From the NCBI GenBank assembly GCA_034096865.1, contig JAWQFJ010001298.1:1-45000 (forward strand): a DNA stretch of 45,000 nt, in the 5' to 3' direction. Positions 35,331 to 45,000 of the stretch are shown one piece after another (within the stretch, counting starts at the first letter, position 1; the number at the start of each line of letters is the position of its first letter). Source of the stretch: Theodoxus fluviatilis (lineage: Eukaryota > Mollusca > Gastropoda > Cycloneritida > Neritidae). The position numbers and the translations under genes are program-made. The notes under the pieces were generated by a model. That model was given only the letters and a program-made list of their open reading frames with translations. It was not told the DNA's origin and did no database searches.

Positions 35331-36055
35331 TGTTGTTATTTGTTGACTCCAGCCAAAAACCAAGGCTACAGCAAAATCTTGTTATGTTGTACTGTTTTGT
35401 GGGAATTATCTTCAGCCGTGGTAAGCTCCTAACGTAACAACTGGCATTCTCTGGAGACAGAGATCTAATCCCCTGAAGACGAAGTGTGGCTGCCTATATG
35501 GCGGGGTGTTCAAAAACAGTCACACACGCAATCATCTCACCCACTTGGGTGATCCTGGGAGTGTTTAGCCCAGGTACGCAACAACAACAACAACAACCAA
35601 TCACTTAGGGAGACGCGGTGGTCTTTCTTATCCCTAACCCTCGGGGGGTCTTTTCTTACCCCGAACCCTCGGATAAAATTGAGGTGGACCAGCCCAGGTA
35701 AGTAGATTTGTGTGACGTGGTCCTGGCAGATGTATGCAGACAAAACGGTCATAGGAGTAAAGCTAGTGATTATAAGTTTCTCGTACATAGCTGAAACCAT
35801 AGAGGAGATAGGTAAAAACACGTTTTAAGAAATGTTTCCCTTTGAATGATTAATTTCTGGATTGTACACCGACACCATTCCTTTTCTTGCTCATAGAATC
35901 TGCGATTCGGTGCAGACATAGTAATTCAGCCTTTGTCTTGGTGTAATTTATCAACTCTTGGCCTTTATTTCCCTTACCGCGATATGTTTTATGGAACAAA
36001 CTTAATTTCGTCTTGCTTGTATTAGTCCCCCGCTTCTTTTTTATGCATTGTCCCA
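35331..36055. other. Unique DNA, no gene seen
   Basis: Contains a short (CAA)n at about 35579-35597 and the possible distal SINE-like block at about 35628-35674. Frames of 68 and 94 residues have no identity. Confidence 0.45.
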
Positions 36056-36059
36056 CTTC

Positions 36060-36470
36060 GACACTCTTCAGTTCAGTCTGCCTGAACTACTCTATTTCGT
36101 AATGCCTTCGCTGCATTGGTTTCCTTCGCCTCGTCTCTCATTGATTCTCGTCCCTCGCCTTAGAGGCCATGCCTGGGCGCGCTTGTCCTGTTTGTCGGGC
36201 TTTGTGAGGACTGCTTCGCTCGGGCCTTTTCCGCTGCGTCTTGCTCACTTGCTTTCTCCTGTGTGGAGTGGTCGTGAACTGCCTCGTCTCTCTTTGCCGT
36301 GCCTTGCCTTGTTTCACCTCGCCTTGTCTTGCTTAGCTCTGCTTTGACTAGTCGGCTGTAATTGCCACCACCCTTGCTTTGTCTCGCTTCGACGCACCCC
36401 ACCTCACTCGGCCTCGCTTTGCCTTGCTTTGTTTAACCACAGCGCGCCTGGCTTTGTCTTGCCTGCCTGG
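36060..36470. repeat. Cryptic CCTTG/CTCGC pentamer-rich region
   Basis: Degenerate five-base steps (GCCTTGCCTTG, CTCGCCTTGTCTTG, TTTGCCTTGCTTTG) recur through about 400 bp without a fixed period. The plus-strand 99-residue frame of Leu/Ser/Pro/Arg is a consequence of this composition. Confidence 0.5.
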
Positions 36471-36713
36471 CCTGAAGGCCTTTGCACTGCCTGGGACGCC
36501 TTGTCAATAAAAGAAGCTTTACTCCATTCCCCAGGCAACTCATTCTTGCCGCACCCTTTCATTACCTGCCTTCAGCTGACTATTCAAAGCGCTGTGCCAA
36601 CTCCACCTCTACCCCGAAGTTACCGCCCCTCCCTACCCCCTTTAGCCCCCCTGTAATGAACCGGAAACACTCCACTATCGCAAGCACGCCCTTTGGGAGG
36701 CGTGGCAGGGTGA

Positions 36714-36770
36714 AGTTACAGGAGGGTGGGATGGGGGGAGGTGGGTAACAGGAGAGCGGGGGGGGCTAAG
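36714..36770 (+). promoter_or_regulatory. G-rich tract, possible G-quadruplex
   Basis: Successive G runs (GGAGGGTGGGATGGGGGG, AGGTGGGTAACAGG, GCGGGGGGGG) occur on the plus strand. It is noted only as a structural possibility, and no gene is linked to it. Confidence 0.35.
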
Positions 36771-37029
36771 AGTGGGTGAATGAGATGGGAGTGTGGGCTG
36801 AGAAGATGGAGAGACGGAGGCGGAGCGAAAAGAAAGGCATGGGAAGGAGGGGGAGAGAGCAGAAAATACCTGTGCAGGTGGCAGCCAAAACTCGCGTGCG
36901 CAGGTGTGTTTGTTTTGCGGCAAACCGACGCGCGGAGTCGCGGGGGAAAAGCAAGCGTGTTTGCACGTGCATTTAAGCGCTCGTCTCCTTGTTGACATCT
37001 CCCGGCTTGCCTCATAACTCAACAGAGCT

Positions 37030-37530
37030 GAAAGTGCAGAAGAGGACTATCCATGCAGATAGCTCGGAATCACATCCAGATTGCCACGTTTTTGTGGAAC
37101 ACCCATTGATCCCTGGGTAGACGGCTGAATGTCCTGAATCCCTCCCTCGGAATACCTCGATCTTGGAGTCTGTGGTTCCATTCATTATTTTCTAAGAGGA
37201 GGCGTTTTAGCGTCGGTAAATTGCAAAGTATGTGTAATGCATGAAGATTTCGTTGTAAAGTTAATGAAAGCAATTTTGCGAGAGGCAGAGAGGGCTATTT
37301 CTGGACCGTGCCGTTATTCAACACTGTTGAAACGTGTCAGCATAAACAGAGTCAAGTGTTTGGACAGTTGCGTGCAGTGAGGCAGTACATGTACTACTAT
37401 ACCACTACCACTACAAATGCTGAAGAAGTGAAATATTGCATTGAGTATAGACAGTGCGTTACATTATTACAAGGAGTGCCTCTTTCTCGGTTTTAGTTTA
37501 CAAGAGCTCCCACACGTCGACGAAAACAGC
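37030..37530. other. Unique DNA, no gene seen
   Basis: No recognisable frame. It ends at the purine block. Confidence 0.5.
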
Positions 37531-37533
37531 AAC

Positions 37534-38268
37534 GAGGAAGAGAAGGGGGAGGAGGAGGAGGAGGAGGAGGAGGAGGAGGAGGAGGAGGAGGAGGAAGAGG
37601 AGGTGGAGGAGGAGAAGGAGGAGGGAGATGGACGACGACGAATAGGAGGAGAAAGAAAAGGAAGAAGAGGAAGAAAGAAAGACAGAAAGAAGAAGAAGAA
37701 GAAGAAGAAGAAGAAGAAGAAGAAGAAGAAGAAGAAGAAGAAGAAGAAGAAGAAGAAGAAGGAGAAGAAGAAGAAGAAGAAGAAGAAGAAGAAGAAGAAG
37801 AAGAAGAAGAAGAAGAAGAAGAAGAAGAAGAAGAAGAAGAAGAAGAAGAAGAAGAAGAAGGAGAAGGAGAAGAAGAAGAAGAAGAAGAAGAAGAAGAAGA
37901 AGAAGAAGAAGAAGAAGAAGAAGAAGAAGAAGAAGAAGAAGAAGGAGGAGGAGGAGGAGGAGGAGGAGGAAATGATGGAGGAGGAGGAGGAGGAGGAGGA
38001 GGAGGAGGAGGAGGAGGAGGAGGAGGAGGAGGAGGAGGAGGAGGAGGAGGAGGAGGAGGAGGAGGAGGAGGAGGACAACGAGGAGGAAGAGAGGGACGAC
38101 GAGAAGGAGGAGAAAAAAAGGAAGAAGAAAAAGACGAGGAAGAAAGAAAGACAAGAAGAAGAAGAAGAAGAAGAAGAAGAAGAAGAAGAAGAAGAAGAAG
38201 AAGAAGAGAGAGAGAAAAGAGAAGAGGAGGAGGAGGAGGAGGAGGAGGAGGACGACGACGACGACGAC

Positions 38269-38340
<72 letters not shown>

Positions 38341-38350
38341 AATGAATATG
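37534..38350. repeat. (GGA)/(GAA)/(GAT)n purine block, about 817 bp
   Basis: (GGA)n with breaks to about 37620 is followed by mixed purines and (GAA)n to about 37943. Then come (GGA)n to 38073, (GAA)n at 38155-38208, (GGA)n at 38223-38250, (GAC)n, and (GAT)n at 38266-38340. The top strand is pure purine from 37684 to 37972 (289 nt). The 315-residue Glu/Lys/Asp frame (37441-38388), the Ser/Phe frame and the Leu/Ile frame are all produced by the repeats. No flanking coding sequence supports a real acidic protein. Confidence 0.96.
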
Positions 38351-38389
38351 ATGATGACGATTATGATGAAGATGATGTGAAGCATTAAC

Positions 38390-40500
38390 TTTCTAACAAA
38401 CGCGTCCTCTCTGACAATCATGATTATCAGTTCGGCCTGCAGTTTCCAATCTAACACAGCCGTCATGAGTGGTATCTATGGAAATCGCCTATGCTATGGC
38501 TTGGATGTTCATATAGGCCATTTAGTCACCGTTAATTACTATGTGAACTAATACCTCTGCCGTACACTGAAAGTAGGCCTCACAACCACAGTGTTACATT
38601 CAGTCAGTCCAACAGCAGCCGATTCCGGGAGAGTGTTCCGCTAGCCTCGGCGACTGTGCGGCCAACATCCTGGGAAATCCAGAGTGACCACAACCGCAGT
38701 GCTCGGGTGATCCTCAACACGTCTTGGTGTGAGGTGCAGGCGTTGGTAAGTTCGTCGAGGTGTGACCGACTGGCAGCGAGCCGGAACAGCCGCCAGCGAG
38801 GTTCGGACGTGACTGCGCGCGCAATGAACCGTGGCGCGCACTTCCTAAATAGACTTGCTTGCCCGTGCTGGCTTTATTGCCACCACTGGTCACGTTCACA
38901 GCGCGCTCCGCTCCATCTACCATTGCGCAACGGTCGCCTACGCACTCAACAGCTGGGACGTGGAGAGTGATAGTAATTGCAGCGACTGGATGACTTATGT
39001 TGTGTGCCGTTGCCGTACAGGGGAAACCCCGTGTACTAATTACCCGTACGCAATGAACAGATAACTGGTAGTAAGAATGGCACGACCGGTCCGAAATGTT
39101 GATTAAGTTAAAATTAAGTTGTGAGTTATATTTGATTTTTAATCGGAACTATTTACTAAATATAAACCATGAACATTGAATATTACTTTGGGTACATTAT
39201 ATCAATTTCTTTATTTTTTACCCACAAGAATAGAGTGAATGTACTCGTGTATATTTCTATTTGACCATTGCTTAGGTCTCACCAGCTTCATGTGTACGAT
39301 GAAAATCTGTTCTGTAGCGACTGATAATGATCACAAGTTTATTATCTGCACCTATAAGGAAAACAGGAAACTTCGGAGTGTATCTCAGAACTCAGAAGGC
39401 ACTTGTGAGTGAAGGTTAGTGTGGGATCTTATGTTAACTAAGCCAACTACTTTGTTCAAGAGGATAATTCAATGACTATATGAGAGGCTATTTTAAGTTC
39501 TAATAGCTTCAGACTGTGAAGAAGGGGAAAGTTTTTTTCTACTCAAATAACACAATGAGTAAGTATATTGATTTCTAGTCTCCAAAGTCGCGTAAAATTG
39601 TAAATGAGCACAACGTTATTCTATCTACACAACTGAAGAGCGCCAAACTTACGTTTTTCGTTGTCTACAAACCTCCTCTCCTTTGATAACATCCACAGAC
39701 ATGAAACACTCGCGCACGCACGAATTAGCACACATTTTGAAATTATTTTCAGATGAATATATTTCTACTGTCAATGTGACAAAGATTTTTCCAAAGATCT
39801 GGTATGCAACCATGGCCACGATGATGCGTTCTTGTTTCCACAAAGCACGCATGTTATATATATGTATAGACACGGGCCTTGGAAACGAATATGTCTCGTG
39901 TGTGAAAAGCCTGCACACAGTAGGAGACGGACCAGGAGGCCAAATAAATGTCTGCGTGTCACATATGATTACATGAGTAAGCTGTTGAAAGCAGTCCGTG
40001 CAAAGGTCGCCACACGAGCACGCTAACGATTTGAACCAAACCATTACGTATACACGTACATGGGCGCAACGCAATGCGTGTATGCAGGATACGTACAAGC
40101 ATCTCGACACAGGCACTGGGGAGCTAGGGAATTGGGTCAGACACATAGCGAGGTGAAATCAACAATGCCTGTTGATGTCAGTGGACATTTCAACCCGGCA
40201 TCAGCACAGCAAGAACAGTTATAGAACCAGCACAATAGGGCTATTAAGGACGATCAGATTAGACAGTCAGACCAGTACAGAAGGGCATGCCAGGAGAGAC
40301 AGATAATTATATACTAGCAAACTTAGATCAACGCGGACAGTCGCGCCAGCACAGTCAGTCCAAGACTGCCTGCCATGCACTGGCAGTCAGCCGGATATGG
40401 TGAGGCAACACTGCATGACAGGCCAAGACAGACAATCAGGCACTCATTAAAAATCAGCTGAGTACATTCAACATACACAGAGAGTGCAGCGTTGTCAGTC
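38390..40500. other. Unique DNA, no supported gene
   Basis: Frames of 97 residues (39683-39976 plus) and 165 residues (39649-40146 minus) overlap on opposite strands, and neither has a recognised domain. From about 40240 the sequence becomes enriched in CAGAC/CAGTC steps leading into the array at 40507. Confidence 0.45.
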
Positions 40501-40506
40501 CCATCA

Positions 40507-40741
40507 TCAATAGGTCAGCACAGTCCAACACGCACGAATACACACACAAGCACACACATGCGCGCGCGCACACACACACATATGCGGGCGCGCACACACA
40601 TATCCACACACATACACCTGCAGACACTCAGATAGACACACAGGCACAGACAGACACACGGACAGAGACACAAACAGACGGACAGACAGACAGGCAGGCA
40701 GACACAGAAACACGGACGGACGGACGGACAGAGAAACACAG

Positions 40742-40829
<88 letters not shown>

Positions 40830-40955
40830 GCAGACAGACATACAGACGGACGGACGGACGGAAAAACAGGCAGACAGACAGGCAGGCAGGCAGGCAGGCA
40901 GACCACCAAAGCTAGTCCAGTACAGCCATTCCAACACCGATAGGTCAGCACCGTC
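40507..40955. repeat. (AC)n, GCGC and (GACA)n compound array between direct repeats
   Basis: CA-rich sequence with ATGCGCGCGCGC blocks (40540-40610) passes into GACA/GGAC sequence, nearly pure (GACA)n at 40740-40815. (GGAC)n and (GGCA)n follow near 40850-40900. ATAGGTCAGCAC occurs on both sides (about 40511 and 40940), suggesting that the array grew between two pre-existing copies of one motif. Confidence 0.93.
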
Positions 40956-40959
40956 GGTC

Positions 40960-41598
40960 AGTCAGGTCAGCAGAGTTCGGCTACACAGTCAGTGTGACTA
41001 GCATACGTACGTGACAACCCAAAGCTTTCCGTCTGAATGCGCTGACTGGAAAAGCAGTCGATGGAACACTGAGGGCGGCCCTGGACGCCAACAATGTCTT
41101 CTCCGTGCGGACTCCAGAAACGCTCGGTGGACAGGAAATGGGCATTGAGCACTGAGAACCGCTGACTCCATTCCCTCAAAGATCGCCAATGGCTGAGACT
41201 TCTGTATGAACTGGGGTTTCAGCGCTCATTACACAGTTGGAACTGTTTTTGGTCATTTGGGAAAGGCTGCATGTCTGTGTCGTCATCGGGTGCTTGACTA
41301 AAGGCCAATGTGACGTCACTTTTCGTGAGGTGGCGGCGTGGCCTGCTCTTTCTGCGTCATTTCAGCTCATAGCCAAGAAAGGTTTTTAATCCACCAAACC
41401 CGGATGCGTGAAATCGAACTCGTCAGAGGCTTGTCATTGAACGTTTTTGAAATAATGCTGTTCTGTCTCAGTTTCTTGATCATAGACTGATAAAAATCGC
41501 CGTACTAATTGTATACAAATTACAACTCGGAAGACGGAAAATTGATATCAACTGCCTCACATTTTCAAATAAGTTTTTGTTCATCTCTGTCTGTGTAT
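40960..41598. other. Unique DNA, no gene seen
   Basis: Only short frames without identity. Confidence 0.5.
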
Positions 41599-41599
41599 A

Positions 41600-41695
41600 T
41601 TTCTGTGTGTTTGTCTGTGTGCCTGCCTGCCTGTCCGTCTGTCTGTCTGTCTGTCTGCCTGCCTGTCTGTCTGCCTGCCTGTCTGTCTGCCTGCC

Positions 41696-41786
<91 letters not shown>

Positions 41787-41800
41787 GTGTGTGTGTGTGT

Positions 41801-41845
<45 letters not shown>

Positions 41846-42040
41846 CGCACGCGCATATGGATGTTTGCGTAACCGTTGAGTGTGTGCGTGTGTGTATGTC
41901 TGTCTTTGTGTGTGTCTGTCTGTGTGCCTGTTTGATTGTCCTTGTTTCTGTGTCTATCTGTGTGTCTGTCTGTGTGTCTGTCTGTAGGTCGGTCGGTCTG
42001 TCTGTCTCTGTGCGTCTGTCTGCCTGCCTTATCCACCTCC
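41600..42040. repeat. (CTGT)n then (GT)n compound array
   Basis: GCCTGCCT/GTCTGTCT steps pass into nearly pure (CTGT)n at about 41695-41785. (GT)n follows to 41842, then a GCGCACGCGCATAT block and degenerate TGTCTGTGTG to about 42030. The motif order mirrors, on the other strand, the array at 40507-40955. Confidence 0.94.
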
Positions 42041-42460
42041 TCCTCCTCCTGATCCTCTGCAATCTCCTTTCTCCTCATCTTGAATAGTCTACTAGCAACC
42101 ACACTTCTCCAGCTGCATGGAGCGGCGGTGCGTCCCGATGAGACGGCGAGATGCTGTAGGTACTTGGCATCCAAGTAGTCTTACGTCATCATCTGCGTAG
42201 ACAATTGTTTCTGTCAGGTCGAGGGCTTCGACTGTCATTTGGAAAGATGGTCCGCAGGCTCTAGTTCGGGCAATGAGCATGTGAGAGAGCTCTGCTCAGC
42301 TCTGATACCGAGCGCTAGTGACTATGAGATAACGGTGCCTCGGGCTCGATATCTCAATTGCAGTGCCAGGGTGCCGGTAGAGATGCCAGGAACGGCGTCG
42401 AAGGGACTGCCAGCATTCGACAGATCCTATATCTGTGAGACGCAAACACGCAGTGATTCG

Positions 42461-42780
42461 TAAGCACTCGTTTTGTCTGGCAGCTTAACAGGCACAAAGT
42501 GTTCGACCTATGTTGTCAGTCATGTGGTTGGATGATCCGGAAAGCAATTTCCCTTTTATTTAGAATCACACACAGAACATGGGTGAGCATTGATGACTTG
42601 TAAATCTATCATGGGTTGCAAGCACTCGTGTATATTGCTGCTCCACAGCACAAGGTGTTCAACCGATGTCGTCAGCTGTGTAGTTCGATAATCAGTAAAG
42701 CAAATGTTACCGATATTCAGAAATATCAACAGCGTATGTAAGAGGAATGATGTCCTAGTTCTGTCACCGGCTCACTTTAA
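42461..42780. repeat. Diverged tandem duplication, about 158-bp period
   Basis: TAAGCACTCGTTTTGTCTGG, CAGGCACAAAGTGTTCGACC and TATGTTGTCAG (from 42461) recur as CAAGCACTCGTGTATATTGC, CAGCACAAGGTGTTCAACCG and ATGTCGTCAG (from 42619). CGGAAAGCAATTTCCC then matches CAGTAAAGCAAATGTTACC. No coding potential is seen. Confidence 0.7.
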
Positions 42781-42899
42781 CGAATATAAATGTTATTCGT
42801 CAATGAACCACTATCAGAGGAATAAGAATCTCAACTAGTGACAGAACAAATGTTTATATACGCTCGTATGTTTGAGCAAAATTGCAAGTATGTATTTGA

Positions 42900-44440
42900 A
42901 TGGCATGACTTACTTTGACTTATTCCTGTGGACTCCCGGTGGAGCATAGGGCCGCAACAACACCTCGCCAACGCACTCTGTTCTGGGCTGTTCTCCTCAG
43001 CTGTCCACGTCACTCCGGCGTCCTTCACTTCGCTCTCGAAAGATCTTCTCCACGACTGTTTGGGCCGTCCCACGTTTCTTTTTCTCTGTGAGTTCCAGTC
43101 AAGTGCTTGCCTCGTGACGTTGTCGGCTGCTTTTGCGCAGTGTGTATCCACCCCCATTTCCTTTTCTTGATGTCCTGACTGATGGGGTTCTGGTTGGTTT
43201 TCTTCCATAGGTCTGTGTTGGAGATCTTCTCAGGCCACCTGCTGTTGAGAATGTGGCGCAGCACTTGTTGAGAAAAGTCTGTACCTCGTTGGTGATGGTG
43301 TTGGTTACCCGCCATGTTTCGGACCCATAGAGGAGGACTGCTTTCACATTAGTGTTGAAGATGCGAACTTTGCTGCGCTGGGATAAGGCCTTGGAGTTCC
43401 AGATGGGACGCAGGGTGTTGAAAGCTACCCTTGCCTTGTTAATCCTGCTCTTAACGTCGTCTTCTGCACCGCCGTCAATGTTGACCACACTTCCTAAGTA
43501 GACAAAGTCGTCAGTTTCCACTAGGTCTTCTCCCTGTAGCTGTAGTGGCTGATGTAGTCGGTTGTTCATACGCATCACCTCTGTCTTCTTGGTGATTTTC
43601 AGGCCGGTCTTTCCTGCCTCCACCGCTAGTCGGGTTAGCTTGGACTGTGCATGCTGCTGTTTGTGGGACAGGAGGCCGACGTCGTCCACAAAATCCAGAT
43701 CCTCTAGGTGTTTGGTGAAGGTCCACTGGATGCCAGTGCTGCTGCCCTCTGTGGTTCTTCTCATGATCCAGTCTATGACGATCAGGAAAATTGTCGGCGA
43801 GAACATACAAACTTGTCTCACTCCTGTCTTCACTGCGAAGGGGTCAGTCAGCTTCCCGTTGTGAATAATCTGGCAAGATGAGTCCTCATAAAGCTGCTGG
43901 ATGATGCTTATGAGCTTTTGCGGGATTCCATAGTGCTGCATCAGCTTCCAGATGGTTTCCCTGTCGACGCTGTCGAATGCTTTTTCAAAGTCCACAAAAG
44001 TTGTGTACAGCGGAGACTGCCATTCGATGGATTGCTCAATGATGATGCGCAGAGTAGCGATATGGTCGGTACATTATCGATCTTGCCTAAACCCTGCCTG
44101 CTCTGCTCTAAGCCTCCCGTCTAATGCCTTCCTCAGTCTCTCTAGGATGATCCTGGTAAGCTCCTTGCTGGGGATGCACAGCAGCATGATACCTCGCCAG
44201 TTGCCGCAGTGGGAAAGGTCACCTTTCTTAGGACGCTTTACCAAGTACCCAAGCTTCCAGTCGGCCGGCACTTGCTCCTGCTCCCATATCTTCGCTAGGA
44301 GTGGGTGTAGCATCTCTGTTGCTGCTGCTGCATCTGCCTTGAGAGTTTCTGGGGGGATGCCGTCAGGGCCTGCTGCCTTGCCGTACTTCAAGGTTTTGAT
44401 GGCTTTGATGATCTCAGCCTTGGTTGGTGGATTGGAATGG
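42900..44440 (-). pseudogene. Non-LTR retrotransposon reverse transcriptase, decayed
   Basis: From the 5' side (44440 downward) the minus strand reads NPPTKAEIIKAIKTLKYGK, AAGPDGIPPETLK and GYLVKRPKKGDLSHCGNWRG, to AGFRQDR. A TAA stop at 44076-44074 interrupts the RQDR-CTDH block. The frame continues with motif A (VDFEKAFDSVDRE), motif B as GVRQVCMFSP (normally GVRQGC.LSP) and motif C as FVDDV (normally F/YADD). YLGSVVNIDGG and VLLYGSETWRVT follow. A one-base deletion near 43260 and a second frameshift near 43140 break the C-terminal part, in which GRPKQSWRRSFE is still readable. The 5' end (endonuclease region) is missing. It resembles RTE-like families of molluscs and other marine invertebrates, but clade assignment is tentative. 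Confidence 0.9.
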
Positions 44441-44660
44441 TATGAAGAATGAAAAAGAAAATGATATAAATCATTATCGGGTCTTTCCCAAATTTTCGGT
44501 TGCGTTTGTTAGATTACATGAAGAAACGTGCGATCAAGTTTGTTACAGACGATACTTACAGTGGTGGAAGTGGGACAGGGGTTTTCGTGAGAGAGAAAAA
44601 ACAACAACAAGCAGTCGTTACTTATCATGTCTCTTCTCATGACACAAGCTGTACCTGATG
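44441..44660. other. Unique DNA, no gene seen
   Basis: Sequence upstream of the truncated retrotransposon shows no homology to the element's usual 5' part and no recognised frame. Confidence 0.5.
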
Positions 44661-44666
44661 AATTCA

Positions 44667-44734
44667 CACAGCAGGAGTCATGGCGACACAGCAGGAGTCA
44701 TGACGACACAGCAGGAGTCATGGCGACACAGCAG
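44667..44734. repeat. 20-bp minisatellite, 3.4 units
   Basis: Units of CACAGCAGGAGTCATGGCGA begin at 44667, 44687 and 44707 (the middle one with ATGACGA), followed by a partial CACAGCAG. Confidence 0.95.
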
Positions 44735-45000
44735 ATGGGAAACAATGACTACACAGAACCTGATGACGCATCACGGTGGTCCATGATGAGCCTTGCAGTG
44801 GGGGTGGGTGGGAGTGGGGGGTGGGGTATTTGTACTCACGTAATTCCACTTGTGGCCTGACTGCCGAGTTTTGCAACGACATCATTTTCACTGGTTCGTC
44901 ATTTCTCTGAAGATGGCTAGCAAAGCACTCCTCACGACAGCAGGCATGCATGTGCTCCCATGCGCACATGCGCTCTCCGCCTTTGACCTTCGCGTGATGA
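44735..45000. other. Unique DNA to window end, no gene seen
   Basis: A short G-rich tract lies near 44800-44826. Frames here are short and unrecognised. Confidence 0.5.

Noticed and set aside
37441..38388. 315-residue Glu/Lys/Asp-rich open frame as an acidic protein gene
   Set aside because: It consists almost wholly of GAA, GGA, GAC and GAT repeats. All three frames of both strands are open across it, and no non-repeat coding sequence flanks it.
39649..40146. 165-residue Cys-rich minus-strand frame
   Set aside because: It overlaps an equally open plus-strand frame and shows no signal peptide or regular cysteine spacing.
41509..42174. Cys-Leu-Ser-Val and Asp-Arg-Gln-Thr repeat frames of up to 197 residues as proteins
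   Set aside because: They are produced by the (CTGT)n array. The same patterns occur at 3186-3674 and 40507-40951 for the same reason.
43562..44452. Plus-strand frames of 100 and 166 residues over the reverse-transcriptase region
   Set aside because: They are antisense shadows of the minus-strand RT pseudogene, whose motifs A, B and C are clear.

Overview
The window looks like a stretch of non-coding DNA from an animal nuclear genome, most likely a marine invertebrate and plausibly a mollusc. Very long simple-sequence arrays occur every one to three kilobases. Three decayed non-LTR retrotransposon fragments and several short non-autonomous elements lie among unique DNA that is rich in stop codons. 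No complete, confidently recognisable host gene was found. The mollusc assignment rests on the repeat style and on recollection of similar reverse-transcriptase families, so it is weak.

Layout. 1-5400: AT-rich unique DNA, a short MluI-site tandem repeat, CT/CA/GACA microsatellites, a 635-bp foldback element (3698-4332) and a 343-bp terminal-inverted-repeat element (5038-5380). 5400-12700: unique DNA, several pieces of one dispersed SINE-like family, a small inverted-repeat element (10913-11170), long CT and CA arrays, and a GC-rich block with a G-quadruplex-like tract and a possible first exon (9535-9874). 12700-14000: a 1.1-kb minisatellite whose orientation flips at both ends. 14000-19600: old diverged tandem duplications, then large CT, CTCGCTTTT and GT arrays. 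19600-22000: the most informative locus, where a (GAAT)n array, a 34-bp satellite and a 5'-truncated LINE are nested inside one copy of the SINE-like family. 22000-24400: a MITE-like region filled by trinucleotide arrays, and a retroposon 3' end running into (TA)n. 24500-30100: mainly unique DNA with a few weak coding candidates. 30800-31400: the C-terminal end of another LINE-type ORF. 32200-33650: another SINE-like copy whose inner part became a 17-bp minisatellite, then a degenerate 67-bp repeat. 37530-38390: an 850-bp GAA/GGA/GAT block that is almost all purine on one strand. 40500-42060: GACA/AC and CTGT/GT arrays in opposite orientation. 42900-44440: a 1.5-kb reverse-transcriptase pseudogene on the minus strand.

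No pathway or operon logic applies. The coherent story is how repeats generate other repeats. One dispersed retroposon-like family appears at about six places in the same orientation. In separate copies its GAAT-like end, its middle and its other end appear to have been amplified into a microsatellite, a 34-bp satellite and a 17-bp minisatellite. A LINE later landed in the satellite without disturbing its phase. Long open frames across simple repeats (for example the Glu/Lys/Asp-rich frame at 37441-38388) are treated as by-products of the repeats, not as genes.
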